A stretch of 64,000 nt of DNA from Kuschelorhynchus macadamiae (lineage: Eukaryota > Arthropoda > Insecta > Coleoptera > Curculionidae): positions 1,353,001 through 1,417,000 of the forward strand of contig JAUTXW010000598.1 of assembly GCA_030620095.1 (NCBI GenBank). The letters are read 5' to 3'. The notes below the pieces were generated by a model. It searched no databases. It saw only the letters and a list, made by a program, of their open reading frames with translations, and was not told the DNA's origin. This document shows positions 31,927-43,319 of this stretch, piece after piece (the first letter of the stretch is position 1; every line of letters starts with the position of its first letter). The position numbers and the translations under genes were made by a program.

Positions 31927-32339
31927 TTTACAATAAAAAGAACGTATAATGTTGCTAAATGTGTAACTGTCACTGTCAGTTATAAACAAACATTTTGTTT
32001 GTTGGTATCGATCTACTTCACAGCCACCTAAGCTAAATTATAAGCTTTAGAATAAATCGCAGATATTTCGAAAACTATTGTATTTGGGTATAGGACATGT
32101 TATACAAAAAATATGCAGAATTTTCATAGGATTTAATTTAGCGTATAATATACAGGGTGTTCCATTTAAAAAAATATAACTTTAATCTGTGGGTGATTTC
32201 GGCAACACCCTGTATATATAAAAATGTATGCTGCAAATAGCTTATTGTTTTTTGTGAAACTTTTATATTTGACGTTTTTCTACCAAACGTCAAATAAAAA
32301 AGTTAGAGGGGGGGGGACATTATAAATGATCACCGCGTA

Positions 32340-32456
32340 CATTCCAAGATATCATTTTTTAGTTTATCTGCCATGTCCTGACTCATGACTTCAATACGCC
32401 TTGCGACAGTCGGACGAGATAACTGAAGTTCTCTAATAGCAGTTCCTCGGGTCCGT
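32340..32456 (-). pseudogene. hAT-2 transposase, N-terminal piece right of M3
   Basis: Minus strand: GTAIRELQLSRPTVARRIEV and MSQDMADKLKNDILEC, the segment that precedes the catalytic region in this group (compare SLSRNTVAERVTELA in hAT-1). It meets the M3 insertion on the left and the fold-back element on the right. Confidence 0.7.
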
Positions 32457-32834
32457 CGATTTTTATTTTCCGGGCCTTGTCACTTCAACCCCTTCGCGGG
32501 GGTGAGTTCCAACTCCAAAATCTTAAATAGGATAGGGGTCGACTGGTACCTTGTTTTAAGGGTAATTAAATTCTCTTTTCAACGCATCTTAGTGTTTCAA
32601 ATACGATTTCTCATTGTTGTTCCTCGATAAAGAAAATTGCTTTAACCTTATTTTTTCAAAAACGGCTGCATCAAATAAGATGCGTTGAAAAGAGAATTTG
32701 ATTGTCTTTAAAATAAGGTGTTACTCGACCCTATTTCCATTTAAGATATTGGGGTTGGAGTTGACCACCGCGAGGGGGTGATAGTGACAAAGTTGGTGAT
32801 ATGGGTAAAATCTTTTTCCCGGGAAATAAAAATC
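32457..32834. mobile_element. Fold-back MITE, about 380 bp
   Basis: Two inverted arms of about 165 bp: cgatttttattttccgggcc...ctcttttcaacgcatctta (32457-32612) and its diverged inverse (32668-32834), with a spacer of about 55 bp. No coding sequence. It truncates hAT-2. Superfamily not evident. Confidence 0.75.
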
Positions 32835-33028
32835 GATATGTGAAATATCGGCCTTATTTCGTTTTGATTGGCCCATCCCATATATATATGCATTACGAAT
32901 TCGCTATAATCTTCCAGAATGTCCTTGACTGAACTCGATATAGTTTTGGAACAATCGTCAAAATAATGTTTCTACTCCACCAATCTAATGTAAAGTATTA
33001 TTTTTTTAAACGATATGTATATTTCTAG

Positions 33029-33284
33029 ATTATGGAACTGAAACCGAACGGTAGGAACATTCCAGTGACGAACGAAAATAGGCTGGAATACATTCAGAGG
33101 CTTGCCGATCTTAAGCTAAATGTACAATTAAAAAAACAATGCGCCGCCTTTAGGGAGGGGTTGAATAGCGTTGTGCCTTTGTTGTGGTTCAAGCTATTCA
33201 ATCATAAGGAACTTCAAGTGATTATAGGTGGAGATACGCATGAAATTGATCTCAGCGATTTAAGGGCGCATACCGTCTACTCTG
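33029..33284 (+). CDS. UBE3C: UBE3C-like HECT E3 ligase, exon d
   Basis: Encodes IMELKPNGRNIPVTNENRLE, KKQCAAFREGLNSVVPL, LFNHKELQVIIGGD and EIDLSDLRAHTVYSG, the hinge-proximal HECT region; IPVT..NR..YI and ELQ.IIGG are UBE3C-like. Acceptor atttctAG at 33027-33028, donor tctgGTAAGT at 33285. It ends one base into a Gly codon completed by exon e. Confidence 0.95.
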
Positions 33285-33637
33285 GTAAGTAAATGACGTT
33301 TTAAGAAAAGATATAGAGATGGCTTTACTATGATTATAGCTGGAAATAAGTGATTGTGTGCATAGAAAGCTGTCTGGCAAATGTTAAACTTGAGCAGAGT
33401 GATCCAGATAACTTTTTGAATGGAAATATCTCGATTATTTTTGGAATTAGGAAGAAATTTTCCAAACAAAAGTTGTTTGATTAGGCCTGCTTTTTCATAT
33501 GCTTATATTTTAATCTATACAAGGTGTTTCAGAAGAGCATATGCAAGTACCAACTTTGTTTTATTAAATATAATATACTATATGTTTTAATATTATTAAT
33601 TAATATGGCAATAATTTTTTTTCCAGAATTTTTTTTA
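33285..33637. other. UBE3C intron d, start
   Basis: AT-rich intron. Near 33519 ctatacaaggtgtttcagaa looks like a degraded mariner end. Nothing else recognised. Confidence 0.4.
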
Positions 33638-33764
33638 TACAGGGTGAGTCAACCAAGTGGCACCCCCCATTTATTTCTTAAACTATTAGGATTAGCTGAA
33701 AAAATTAAATACAAAAGTGTTTCGAATTTCAACAATATATATTTTTAAGGTAACTGTTATTATA

Positions 33765-35314
33765 CAGGGTCGGTCAAAAATGCTGGGCGTGGTCTAAATG
33801 CAATTTTTTAAATAAGAACTTACATCTTTTTATTCATTTTCGGATTCTTCATAAAATTCTAGAAAAAAAATTATATTGAAGTGAAATAGCTAAATTTACC
33901 GGTTTATGAGATATTAATGTTTAAAAATTGTAAATTATACCTGCGGCATAACATAAGATTTGTTATTTTATTGTTTAGTTTCTTGGGCGACGTTACTTGT
34001 ACTTTTGTAGGAAAAACACCAGTTGATACAAATGTCATTTGAGGTTTTGTCAGTATTAGAAATTTTACATTTTAAAGTATAAATTTTTATGGCGTTTAAT
34101 CAAAAGGATCAACGAATTAAGTGACATGATTTTACTAATTGGTGAATGTCAGCGTAAGATAAAAAATTTCCAGGTGGAAAACAGCCAAGCCGTAAAGTTC
34201 TAAAAAAAACTCTACATCGGTTTAGACAAACAGTCTTGCTTATCCTAAAAAGAGAAAAAAATAATTTATAATAAACGAAGACAATGAATTAATGGTTTTG
34301 TTAAGTTTGGAAGAAAATCCTCAAGTAAGTTCACGAACTTTGGCCAGTGAATTAGATATAAGTCAAAATACCGTTTCCAGAACATCTCGAATCTACCATT
34401 TATCTTTGACGCAAGAACTTTATGATGATGATTTCGAAAATAGGGTACACTTTTGCAGGATCCTTCAGATGCATATTAATGAAGATCCGTTATTTTTAAG
34501 AAATGTTTTGTTCACCGACGAGGCTTCGTTTAAGAGCAATGGTGTAGTTAATAGGCTAATATGCACTATTATAGTACCACAAGTGTGGGGGGGATTCTCG
34601 GAAACCGAATTATTGGACCTCATTTTTTTGACAGTGTTTTAAATGGAGAAATGTACCTAAATTTTTTAGTGAATCATGTTCCAATTCTTTTAGAAGATGT
34701 TTCGTCAGTATTTGGACCAGTTATGTCCCAATAGGTGGATAGGAAGAGGAGGTCAAATTCAGTGGCCAGCAAGATCGCCGGATCTCACACCGCGCGATTT
34801 TTTCCTATGGGGATATGTCAAGGAGAAGGTCTACAAAGTTCTTCCGATTGACCAAGAAGATATGAAGGATCGAATAAGAAATGCATTTGTTGAAATTACG
34901 CCACAAACTCTTCAAGGCGTCCTTGAAAATATTGAGAGAAGGTTGGAAATATGCATTCGACAAAATGAGCATACGTTCGAACATTTGCAGTGATTTTAAC
35001 GGTATAACCTGTTTTAAGTTTAAGTTGTAAGTTTTAAGTGGTGTTTTTTTATATTACTAGTATTCTTGAATTACCTCGTATACTTACTACGTATTACTTC
35101 GAAATAATTCATGTTATTAACGTTGTGAAGATTCACAGGTCATTTTTACAATTTGTAAACATTGTAATCTCATAAACCGTTAAATTTAGCTATATCACTT
35201 CAATATAATTTTTTTTCTAGAATTTTATGAAGAATCCGAAAATGAATAAAAAATTGTAAGTTCTTATTTAAAAAATTGCATTTAGACCACGCCCAGCATT
35301 TTTGACCGACCCTG
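33765..35314 (+). mobile_element. Mariner M4 inner element, DD41D-type
   Basis: Ends CAGGGTCGGTCAAAAATGCT (33765) and its inverse (35314), flanked by TA. Inverted arms of about 185 bp (to about 33950 and from about 35130). It holds the transposase remnant 34290-34993. Its total of 1,550 bp is close to the expected size for this group. Confidence 0.85.
34100..34993 (+). pseudogene. M4 transposase remnant lacking the second catalytic block
   Basis: 34100-34270 is a decayed N-terminus. Then NELMVLLSLEENPQVSSRTL, DISQNTVSRTS, DDDFENRVHFCRILQMHINED, VLFTDEASFKSNG (first Asp), a frameshift near 34550, and VPILLEDV (34690). There an internal deletion with frameshift joins to FRQYLDQLCPNRWIGRGGQ, so the QHD/QQD block with the second Asp is missing. 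RSPDLTPRDFFLWG (third Asp) and the C-terminus to HTFEHLQ follow. Cannot be active. Confidence 0.82.
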
Positions 35315-35449
35315 TATAATAACAGTTACCGTAAAAATATATATTGTTTAAATTCGAAACACTTTTGTATTTAATTTTTTCAGCTAATCCTAATAGTTTA
35401 AGAAATAAATGGGGGGTGCCACTTGGTTGACTCACCCTGTATGTGGAAG

Positions 35450-37800
35450 AGGTAGAATATTTTTTACGACTTACCTAAATTTTGTATACTAAATCAATTC
35501 TCCTATGCTTCATAGCAGCAAATTTATTTATAACATCCTCATAAAATGGATGAGTTGCCCTAATCTCCTCCAGAAATTATTTTTGAATTAAAATATTTTC
35601 TAGAGAAGTAAGTCTTTCTTGAGATATTGTATTCCTTAAATAAGTTTTTACACGTTTGAGGCAAGAAAAACTTCTTTCCACTGAAGCACTTGTCGACGGT
35701 ATAGTCAAAATAAGGGAAAACACTTTATATGCAGTGGTTAAAATATCTTTATTTTCATTAATTTTTGTCACTTGATCTTGCAGCGATATATTCCAATTAC
35801 TGTCATTGGCAAAAATAAGACCAAGCTCACTTTTAAGTCGTTGACTTTTTGAAAATATCTCCCCATATAACTGTAACAAATTTTCAAACGGGCCAGTCGG
35901 AAAATTTAAATTATATTCGGAAAATTTAGCAGAATCTGCCAAACATAAAAATGTAAGATTTTCACGTCTTGAAAGCTTAGTGTCATTTCCTTTAAAATGT
36001 GGTCCAATATTTCATATAAAAGGATTCTATACTTAGCCCTAATTTCTTCAGGTGAAAGCTTAGCAAGCTCACGTTTGTAATGATTTATTTCTGTAATAGA
36101 ATTTGCTTAATCAAACATGGTATTAAAAAAAAATGTTCATTTCTTTTTTTTACAGAGCTCCTCATGACAGCGTTTTATATTGCGATTTTTTTTTTTGAAA
36201 AACGCATATAGTATGTCCGTTGAAAAAAAAACACTAATGCCAGAAACGTGAATTCAAAATCGTTTATCTCAAAAATCCTTTCTCATGCCGGAATTGATTT
36301 TTCATCAGATTTGTCACAGTTTGTAATAAATTCAAAGAGGTCTTTTAATTTATTCCAGTCTTGACCAATCACATTCACTAACTTCGAATTTGAAGACCAA
36401 CGAGTTTCTGTAATTGTTAGTATACGCCTCCTAGATGCAGATGTAGATGCTTGCAAAAAAATTCGACATTTAGAAATATTTTTAAACTTTGCTGCATCAC
36501 AAGGTTAAGATGATGCGCAAGACAATGGACAAATACAGCATGCGGCGTTTTTTCTTTTATTTTTTTTTGAAGGCCATTTAGATGGCCAGACATCACACTC
36601 GCGCCATCGTAACATTGCCCTATGAATTTATGTTTATAGTCAAATTGGTCTAAAATTTGATCCAATATCGGAGCTGACATTATAAAATCCTAAGAATCCC
36701 TCGTCTACCGAACCTTCTGAATTAACGCATCTTAAAATTATGGAGCACTGGGAGGTTTGCGTAATATCAGTGGTGTCATCCACTTGCACAGAAAAAAACT
36801 GTGAGTTCATTGTTTCATCTTTTACATAGTCATTTAAATAATCAGAAATGCATTCAATTATTTCGTTTTGAATAGTTTTCGAGTTACCAGTAAAACATTT
36901 TTAATTTTTTCGTGATGATCTTTTAGTTCTTGGGAACTTCTAGATATTAATAAACCTAAAAGCTTTTTAAAATTCCCCCTATTTATTTATTGACTCGCTG
37001 CTCTCATCATAGCCGCGAAAGACTAACTCTTGTTTTGCAAGTTACGAAACTGCGTCATTTACCAAGCATATAAATAGTCTATTTAATCGGAAGCTTTCGT
37101 TAAAATATATTTTATATAGTTTAGCATTTTCTTTTAAAGTGTCAGCTATAGTGATTTGATTTTTTCCAAATGTTTTTAGCATTAATTCGCATTTTATATG
37201 CTCCGCTGAGTCTTCGTGTTTATGTAAAGACCTTCATATATTTAACATACCTGCAAATCCTTCCTTATTCCACACTGAATATTTATTGGAAACGAGTAAA
37301 CAAGGCCAGCAAAACAATTTTTGTAAAATTTGAGTACTACATAACCATTTGTACGCCGAAAACCAGGATGACGATTAAAACTCTGATCTTGTTCCTTCCA
37401 TCGATTAAATGGTCTTTCCAACAAATTGCAAACCACATCCGTGATAGAATTCAACAATAATATAAATTAATAAACCCGACACCAAATAAACGCCATAAAT
37501 AAATATAATACAAAACAGTCAAGCAAACTGCAAAGGAACTACCCGGTTGCAGCGAAATCCGCGAAAATAAAAGTAAACGACCACCCCAAACTGAACGACA
37601 CGTGGGTGTAGTGTCCTGCGTTCTCAATTCACCGAGAGCGTTGTATGGCGCTGGTTAACATTATTCTTTTCGTTCGCTCGACGTCATCGAGTACGCGTTG
37701 CAATGGCAACGTAGTAGGAAAATCGTAAACTAAACATAGCATCTCCAGCAAAGTCGAAGCGGTTTGCGCTATTGTTATAGTTGTTATAATAAAGTTCGAT
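35450..37800 (-). pseudogene. hAT-3: ZMYM1-like hAT transposase, decayed
   Basis: Reads leftwards. N-terminal TTF-type finger region RPFNRWKEQDQSFNRHPGFR (37.46-37.24 kb); ELVFRGYDESSESINKG (37.03-36.98 kb); SQELKDHHEKIKN (36.9 kb); DQILDQFDYKHKFIGQCYDG with ASVMSGHLNGLQKKIKEK, AVFVHCLAHHLNLVMQ (36.68-36.42 kb); and the hAT dimerisation domain VFSLILTIPSTSASVERSFS with CLKRVKTYLRN (35.94-35.58 kb). Many stops and frameshifts. 37.46-37.80 kb is a non-coding, less AT-rich leader. The scrap at 2046-2358 belongs to the same family. Confidence 0.78.
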
Positions 37801-37851
37801 TGAAAGTTTTAAAAAGCCGCCAACGCTCAAGTAAAATATTTATTCGAGATG

Positions 37852-40152
37852 TACAGGGTGGCCATTTTATGGTGATACAGTACCTTATCTAGAAAACGGT
37901 AATAGTTACGACAAAAACTTCAATACAAAAGTTGTTTGGATTCAATTAAATTTTTATTTTATTTCACTTTTGTTTATACAGGGTGTTTCGTTTTGACGTG
38001 ACACATGTCAACTTTCTTAATTTAGATGGGACGTCCTATATATTATTACGTTTCGATTCTACTGTTAATTTGCGAAAGTTTTTATAATAACATCTATATT
38101 TGAATTCTTTATCGTTTTTGAGTAAATTGAGTTTTTAGAATTTCTTTTTAAAAAAACATATTTTTTTTTAAAAACTTTTTTATCTATAGAACTTTAATGG
38201 AACTGACTAATATCCTAAACATACATTACTAAGGGTTCAATTCAACGAGTTTCCATGCTGGTCTTACCAATTAATATACAGTGTGTTAAAAATGGAGAGC
38301 AAAACAAACAGAACTTTAAATCTAAAAATCTCCTGTTTTTCAAATGGAACACCCTGTATATTTTTATTTCATCTGATTCAGCGTTCAATTACCTATCATT
38401 ACTCATATATATGTCCTATACCTAAAATGAACAGTTTCGATTTTATTAGCCGTTTTCTGATTTATCCCGGAATTTTACCAGTAAATGAGATCAGAAACTA
38501 AAAAAATCAAGATAGGCTTAGGAAATAACCTAATGCAATTGTTGACTTAAGTTGACATTTGCTCTGTTTGTGGTTTTTGTCAAATTTTTGCTCCGAAATT
38601 TGTTAAAAAATGGCTTTATATAGTTTAGATGAACGTTTGAAATTATACAACTGTTTCATAAAAAATAATAAAAGTCCAAGGTTAGCCCTTAGAGAATATT
38701 TGAGGGAATATCCTAATAATCGAGTTCCCTCCAGGACTATATTTTTTCGAATTGTGCGTGATCTGGAAAATGGTGTCCTTAAAAACTGTAAGAAAAATCG
38801 TCCCAATTTTGTCCTCACTGAGGAAAAACAACTGGAGATTTTACTTTATTTCTGCTTTATGCTGACAGAGACATTGCAGGTGTCAGTAGAGGAAGTATTC
38901 AAAAACACTGCAGGTGAATGGTTATCATCCTTATAAATTTCTTCCAACTTAATTATTATCACAATTAGACTTTAATGAAAGATTGACTTTTTGTTGTGAT
39001 ATTATGGACCGGCAGATCGAAAATGTGTTTTTTTCAAAAGTGCTTTAGACTGATGAGGCCTCATTTAATACGGCGGATATTTTTAATCGGAAAAACACTC
39101 ATTACTGGTCTCAAACTAATAAAGATCTAATAAAAGCAATTAAAAAACAAGGCCGTCAAACCGTAAATGTGTGGTGCGGAATTATTTGCGACCGTATTAT
39201 CGGACCAGTATTTTTTGACAGGTCGTTAAACGGCGAAAGATACTTGGAGCTGCTTAGGAATGAAATCATGCCCCTTATCAACGACTTGCCAGCAAATGTT
39301 GCACCGGTAGTAAATTTCCTTAATCAACATTTTCCATTGTGGATAGGAAGACATGGTTTAATATCCTGGCCACCACGAAGCCCTGATTTAAGCCCTTTAG
39401 ACTTCTTTTTGTGGGGTGCACTAAGAAATAAAGTTTATAAAAATAGATATGAGTTGAAAATAAAAATCAGGGAAGAGATCAATAATTTTAATGCATCTAA
39501 TTCGGTAAGGAACGCTATTCGAAAAATGGAGGCTATTTACACTTCATGTATCGCAATGGACGGTGGCCATATTGAAAATTTTTTATAATCTGTTTTAATC
39601 ATGTTTAATACTCAGTTAGTTATTAGTTATACCGTGTGGCTCAAGATATTTTTTTTGTCTCTCCCTTATTTTCGTAAACATTAAATAATAATAACATAAA
39701 TTACATAATATTTCTCTTTTATTTGTATTTTCTAACATTATTTATAGTCGCTATCTGTGTTAAGGAAATGAGAATAAGGCTTATTTTACGACATTTTTAT
39801 TTAAGCCCACTTCATCTGTTTACTTATATTAAAAAAAATAGTCAAGTCAGAAAACGGCAAATAAAATCGAAACCGTTCATTTTAGGTATAGGACATATAT
39901 ACGAGTAATGATAGGTAATTGAACGCTTAATCAGATGAAATAAAAATATACAGGGTGTTCCATTTGAAAAACAGGAGATTTATACATTTAAAGTTCTGTT
40001 TGTTTTGCTCTCCATTTTTAACACCCTGTATATTAATTGGTAAGACCAGTATGGAAACTCGTTGAATTGAACCCTTAGTAATGTATGTTTAGAATATTAG
40101 TCAGTTCCATTAAAGTTTTATAGGTAAAATTTTTTTTTTTTTAAAATATGTT
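37852..40152 (+). mobile_element. Mariner M5: DD41D-type element with nested ends, right end lost
   Basis: Three terminus-like sites in series on the left: TACAGGGTGGCC (37852), TACAGGGTGTTTCG (37977) and TACAGTGTGTTAAA (38277). The right arm mirrors the left from about 38160 to 38480 (39875-40152), including the module 38277-38358 versus 39949-40030. It is cut at 40152 by LINE-C copy 2 sequence, so the mirror of the two outermost ends is missing. Confidence 0.8.
38610..39588 (+). pseudogene. M5 transposase, lacking the second catalytic block
   Basis: MALYSLDERLKLYNCFIKNN and REYPNNRVPSRTIFFRIVRD form the DUF4817-like N-terminus (38610 on). After a frameshift near 38880 and a TAG at 39049 in place of the Trp of LWTDEASF come the first Asp, NRKNTHYWSQTN, VNVWCGIICDRIIGPVFFD, LINDLPANVAP. 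A deletion then removes the QQDG.PAH block, and VVNFLNQHFPLWIGRHG, SPDLSPLDFFLWG (third Asp) and MDGGHIENFL follow, ending at 39588. Inactive. Confidence 0.85.
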
Positions 40153-41845
40153 TTGGCCTTTCTGGGAGGGTGTTTATATGTTTTCTCAGCAAACATACCG
40201 TTTCCAAAATAAATAATGCAGGAAGTGTTAATATTTCATGTTTTTTGAAATAGTATTGGCAGTGAGCTCTATTATTTAGACCAAACAAATAACGAATGGC
40301 TTTCTTTTGAAGCATAAAAATACTACGAAATTGCTCGGTGGTACAGCAGCCCCAAAAGGGAAGGCCATAGCGGAGGTGGGATTCAAATAAAGAGAAATAA
40401 GTAAGTCTGGCAGAAGGAACGTCTAGTTCTTTTGAAACTGATCGAATGGCGAAGCAGGCGGTTGAAAGTTTTTTAGTTAAGGTGTCAATATGATTAGACC
40501 ATTTTAGGTTGTTATTTATATTTAAACCCAGGAATTTAACCGATTCTACGTATTCAATATTGCTGATATGTACCTGAAGTGGTTGTAAAGTTCCCTTATA
40601 AGATAACGCCACCGTTTTATCGACATTAAAACAAAGCATATTGGAATCGGACCAATCCTTAATTATAACCAAGTCTTTGGAGATACTAGAGTGTAAAGAC
40701 ATTGTATCAAAATCACTCCAAGTTATGCTTGTGACGTCAGCAAAAAGGGAAATTCTTCCATTAATTTTAAGGTTCGTGATATCATTAATGTATAACAAAA
40801 AAGAATAGGTCCCAAGACTGAACCTTGAGGGACTCCACTTGTAATCAACTTACAATCAGAATCGGAACCATTAGCCCTTACAAGTTGTTGCCTTTTCCCA
40901 AGATAAGATTTGAACCAATTTAAAGAAGTACCACGAATTTTATAAAAATTTAGTTTGTTTATCAGAATTTCATGACTAACACTATCAAAGGCTTTCGCAT
41001 AGTCACAAAAAACTGAGGCAGTTGGGTGGTTGTTATTGAGGGATAAGTAGACGCCTCTAAGCAACGTGAACATGGCGTCGCTGGTGCACTTGTTGGGTAG
41101 AAATCCGAACTGCTCCGGGGATATTATCTGATGTTTCAGGTGAAATGGCATAAGACGATTCTTCAGTAGCCTTTCGATGATTTTTGATAGCACTGGTAGT
41201 AGTGCAATTGGGCGATAATTGCAAGAGTTAGTTTTTTCGCCGCCTTTATGAAGTGGAATAATTATAGCTGTTTTAAGGCAATCAGGGAATACACCTTTTA
41301 TAAAGGACTCATTTATTAATGTTGTAAGGGCCTCAATGACTGGGAGTGGCAAGTTCAGGAATATTCCAATTGATAGGCCATCAGTGCTAAACGAAGATTT
41401 ACTTTTGATATTATTTATTACCTTCAATAGTTCAGTGTTGCTAACGGGACTTAAGAAAAAGCTATCAGCTAAATTTTTTGAAGGAGGGAGAAACGAAAGA
41501 GGGTCCAAACTTGACGAGATACTAGAGGTAACATTTTTGCTTACATTAATAAAATAATCATTTAGATCATTAGTCCCTGGCAAGATCTGAGTCACAGGGT
41601 TTGATTTGTTTCTGAGGTTATTGATGGTGGACCAGGTTTCTTTTGAAACGTTATTTGAGTTTGTTAGACGTTTTTGGTAGTGTAATTTTTTTGCTGACTT
41701 AATAAGAGTAGTGTAGATCCTCCTATAGTTAGAGATATAGTCGAGAATAAGAAAGGAGTCTGTGAATTTTTTTTATATATGAGAGCGAGCGCATATTTTT
41801 AGCAGAAATTCGTATTCCTTTCGTGGTCCACGGTTTAAAAAAAGA
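40153..41845 (-). pseudogene. LINE-C copy 2: RT fragment with mutated FADD
   Basis: Minus strand, very similar to copy 3 (50.8-52.5 kb). RT from WTTKG-like start (about 41840) through TAIIIPLHKGGEKTNSCNYRP, FCDYAKAFDSVSHEIL, TSGVPQGSVLGPILF, a one-base homopolymer frameshift near 40797, then ISLFADVTSITWSDF, where the second catalytic Asp is Val, to ETVCLLRKHINTLPERP. Both ends are missing: the endonuclease on the right, the last coding part and tail on the left (junction with M5 at 40152). Confidence 0.88.
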
Positions 41846-42263
41846 AAGTTGACGTCTGCTTCAGGTATAACCGGAAGTGAATCTTGAAAATATTTTGCGC
41901 GAATTGCCCCCGTCGACTTTAGTTAGCTGCCAAAATTTAAAATTTTTCCAAAGCCTACTTTCTGAGAAATCGATCGCCGCAGTTCGTCGCGTCAATTTTT
42001 TAATTGTTCCGAAAATCTACAAAAACAATTTTTTAGTTCTAATTGTTAGATTAGCATAATCCTTGGTGAAATTGTAAAAAACAATTTCAAACTTTATTTA
42101 AAACGTTTAATATTTTTAGAGTTATGATTTTTTTTGTAAAAAAATTAATTTTTCTACATAATAAGCTGTAACTTTTTATTAGCCATTGATGTAATTTTTT
42201 TTGCTAGAGGGCCCTTAAGTCATATTTTTTTATAATGTGCTCGGTTTGCACTACGCAGAACAT
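41846..42263. other. Non-coding AT-rich intron stretch
   Basis: No gene seen. Homopolymer-rich sequence typical of the inner arms of mariner-type elements, but no mate was found. Confidence 0.4.
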
Positions 42264-42265
42264 AT

Positions 42266-42544
42266 ACAGGGTGTGAAAAAAAAGTGGCAAGGTTAGTTAA
42301 AAATCTAGCAATCCTAAAGATCATGTACGTATATTTCAACACTATGTAGCATAAAAAAGAATTCAAATTTAAAAGTTTTTACTTAAGTTTTAAGTGGTAG
42401 TGAATATTTTCTCCAAACGGTTTTTTAATTTTCTCTCTAACTTTATGATTTTAACAAATACAGGTGTTAATTTTACAACCAAATTTACCAACATCGGGTA
42501 GCTCAAGAGACATGTAACAGGCTGCCACCTTGTTTCACACCCTG
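42266..42544. mobile_element. Mariner-type MITE, 279 bp
   Basis: CAGGGTGTGAAA...GTGGCAAGG at the left and the inverse (ccaccttgtttcacaccctg) at the right, TA flanks at 42264-42265 and 42545-42546. No coding capacity. Confidence 0.75.
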
Positions 42545-42546
42545 TA

Positions 42547-42980
42547 TAAATAACTTTTTAGCTTAGGTAAGTTTTATGCCTAACATCGGTTATATAAATA
42601 TTTGAAAAATAAAATAATAACATAACTTAAAAAATAATTAAATTTTACCAAAAAATGCAGGGGAACTGTTTCAAGTGGCCAGCAGTTTATATTTCATTTA
42701 CATTTACATTTCTTACATTATGAAGTATGTAAATTCTGTTTCTAAATTTGACGCAAATAAACTATTTTGTATTTTGCAAATGAAATAAATAGATATTGGC
42801 ATCTTTTTAAATAAAGAAAAAATTCCATAATTACAAAAAAAGTACTTTGAACAAATCATATCTTTGTTTTTCCATTACAATAAAAATAAATAATAGACAG
42901 GGATAACACGCCTGTGAGCAGAGCTTTAATAAACAAAATAGCTGCTTTTGTTTACTACATTTATATTTTCACGTTTTCAG
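42547..42980. other. UBE3C intron d, end
   Basis: AT-rich; polypyrimidine tract and acceptor acgttttcAG directly before exon e. Nothing else recognised. Confidence 0.5.
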
Positions 42981-43111
42981 GAGACTTTAATGCCGAACAT
43001 CCCACTATGTTACTGTTTTGGAAAATCCTGTATGGTTTCACGGATATACAAAAGAGGCAACTATTGAAATTTGTTACGAGTTGTTCTCGGCCGCCCCTAC
43101 TGGGTTTTAAG
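42981..43111 (+). CDS. UBE3C: UBE3C-like HECT E3 ligase, exon e
   Basis: Completes Gly from exon d and encodes DFNAEHPTMLLFWKILYGFT, DIQKRQLLKFVTSCSRPPLL and GFK, the HECT C-lobe start with the conserved FVTSCSRPPLLGF. Donor aagGTAACA at 43112; ends on a complete codon. Confidence 0.96.
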
Positions 43112-43319
43112 GTAACATTTTTATTGTGTGGTTATTAGTGTAGTTTGTTTTTATTGTCATTAATCCTAATATTTCCAAGAATTGCCTTAAGTCTAATCTC
43201 TTCAGTTATTTTTACCAGTTTATTAATTATATTACAGACAGAACATTGAAGTAGACAGAACTAGTGTCAGCCACCGACTGTAGACACTTTGCTTGTATCG
43301 GCCTAAATGTGTTATTGTT
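43112..43319. other. UBE3C intron e, start
   Basis: No feature recognised in about 200 bp. Confidence 0.4.

Larger units (their letters stand above)
30164..32337 (-). mobile_element. Mariner M3: DD41D-type element with arms that include coding sequence
   Basis: Left end TACAGGGTGATCATTTATAA (30162), right end inverted with ggtgatcatttataatgtcc and a mutated tip (CACCGCG for CACCCTG, 32331-32337), TA on both sides. The inverted arms run 30164-30770 and about 31640-32337. A second terminus-like module lies in each arm (30286-30348 and 32151-32213). Most unusual, the left arm carries an inverted, internally deleted copy of the transposase start (30598-30780). Confidence 0.88.
28591..32456 (-). 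mobile_element. hAT-2 (GTF2IRD2-like hAT), split by mariner M3
   Basis: The 3' terminus CAGGGGTGCTCAAACTTGAA begins at 28591, a typical hAT end. The gene reads leftwards from about 32455 to 28886 and is interrupted at 30162 by mariner M3 (30164-32337). The 5' end is lost where a fold-back element starts at 32457. No target duplication can be tested. Confidence 0.75.
33640..35439 (+). mobile_element. Mariner M4 outer layer: palindromic arms around an inner element
   Basis: Outer ends: CAGGGTGAGTCAACCAAGTG at 33640 and its inverse ending at 35439, each next to TA. The outer arms (33640-33762 and 35317-35439) are near-perfect inverted repeats with no sequence of their own between them except the inner element. 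Taking the inner element and one TA out leaves gtaactgttatta-TA-taataacagttac, a perfect palindrome. Confidence 0.85.

Noticed and set aside
37460..37800. CpG-containing, less AT-rich stretch considered as a host gene promoter
   Set aside because: It directly precedes the minus-strand ZMYM1-like hAT and is better explained as its leader.
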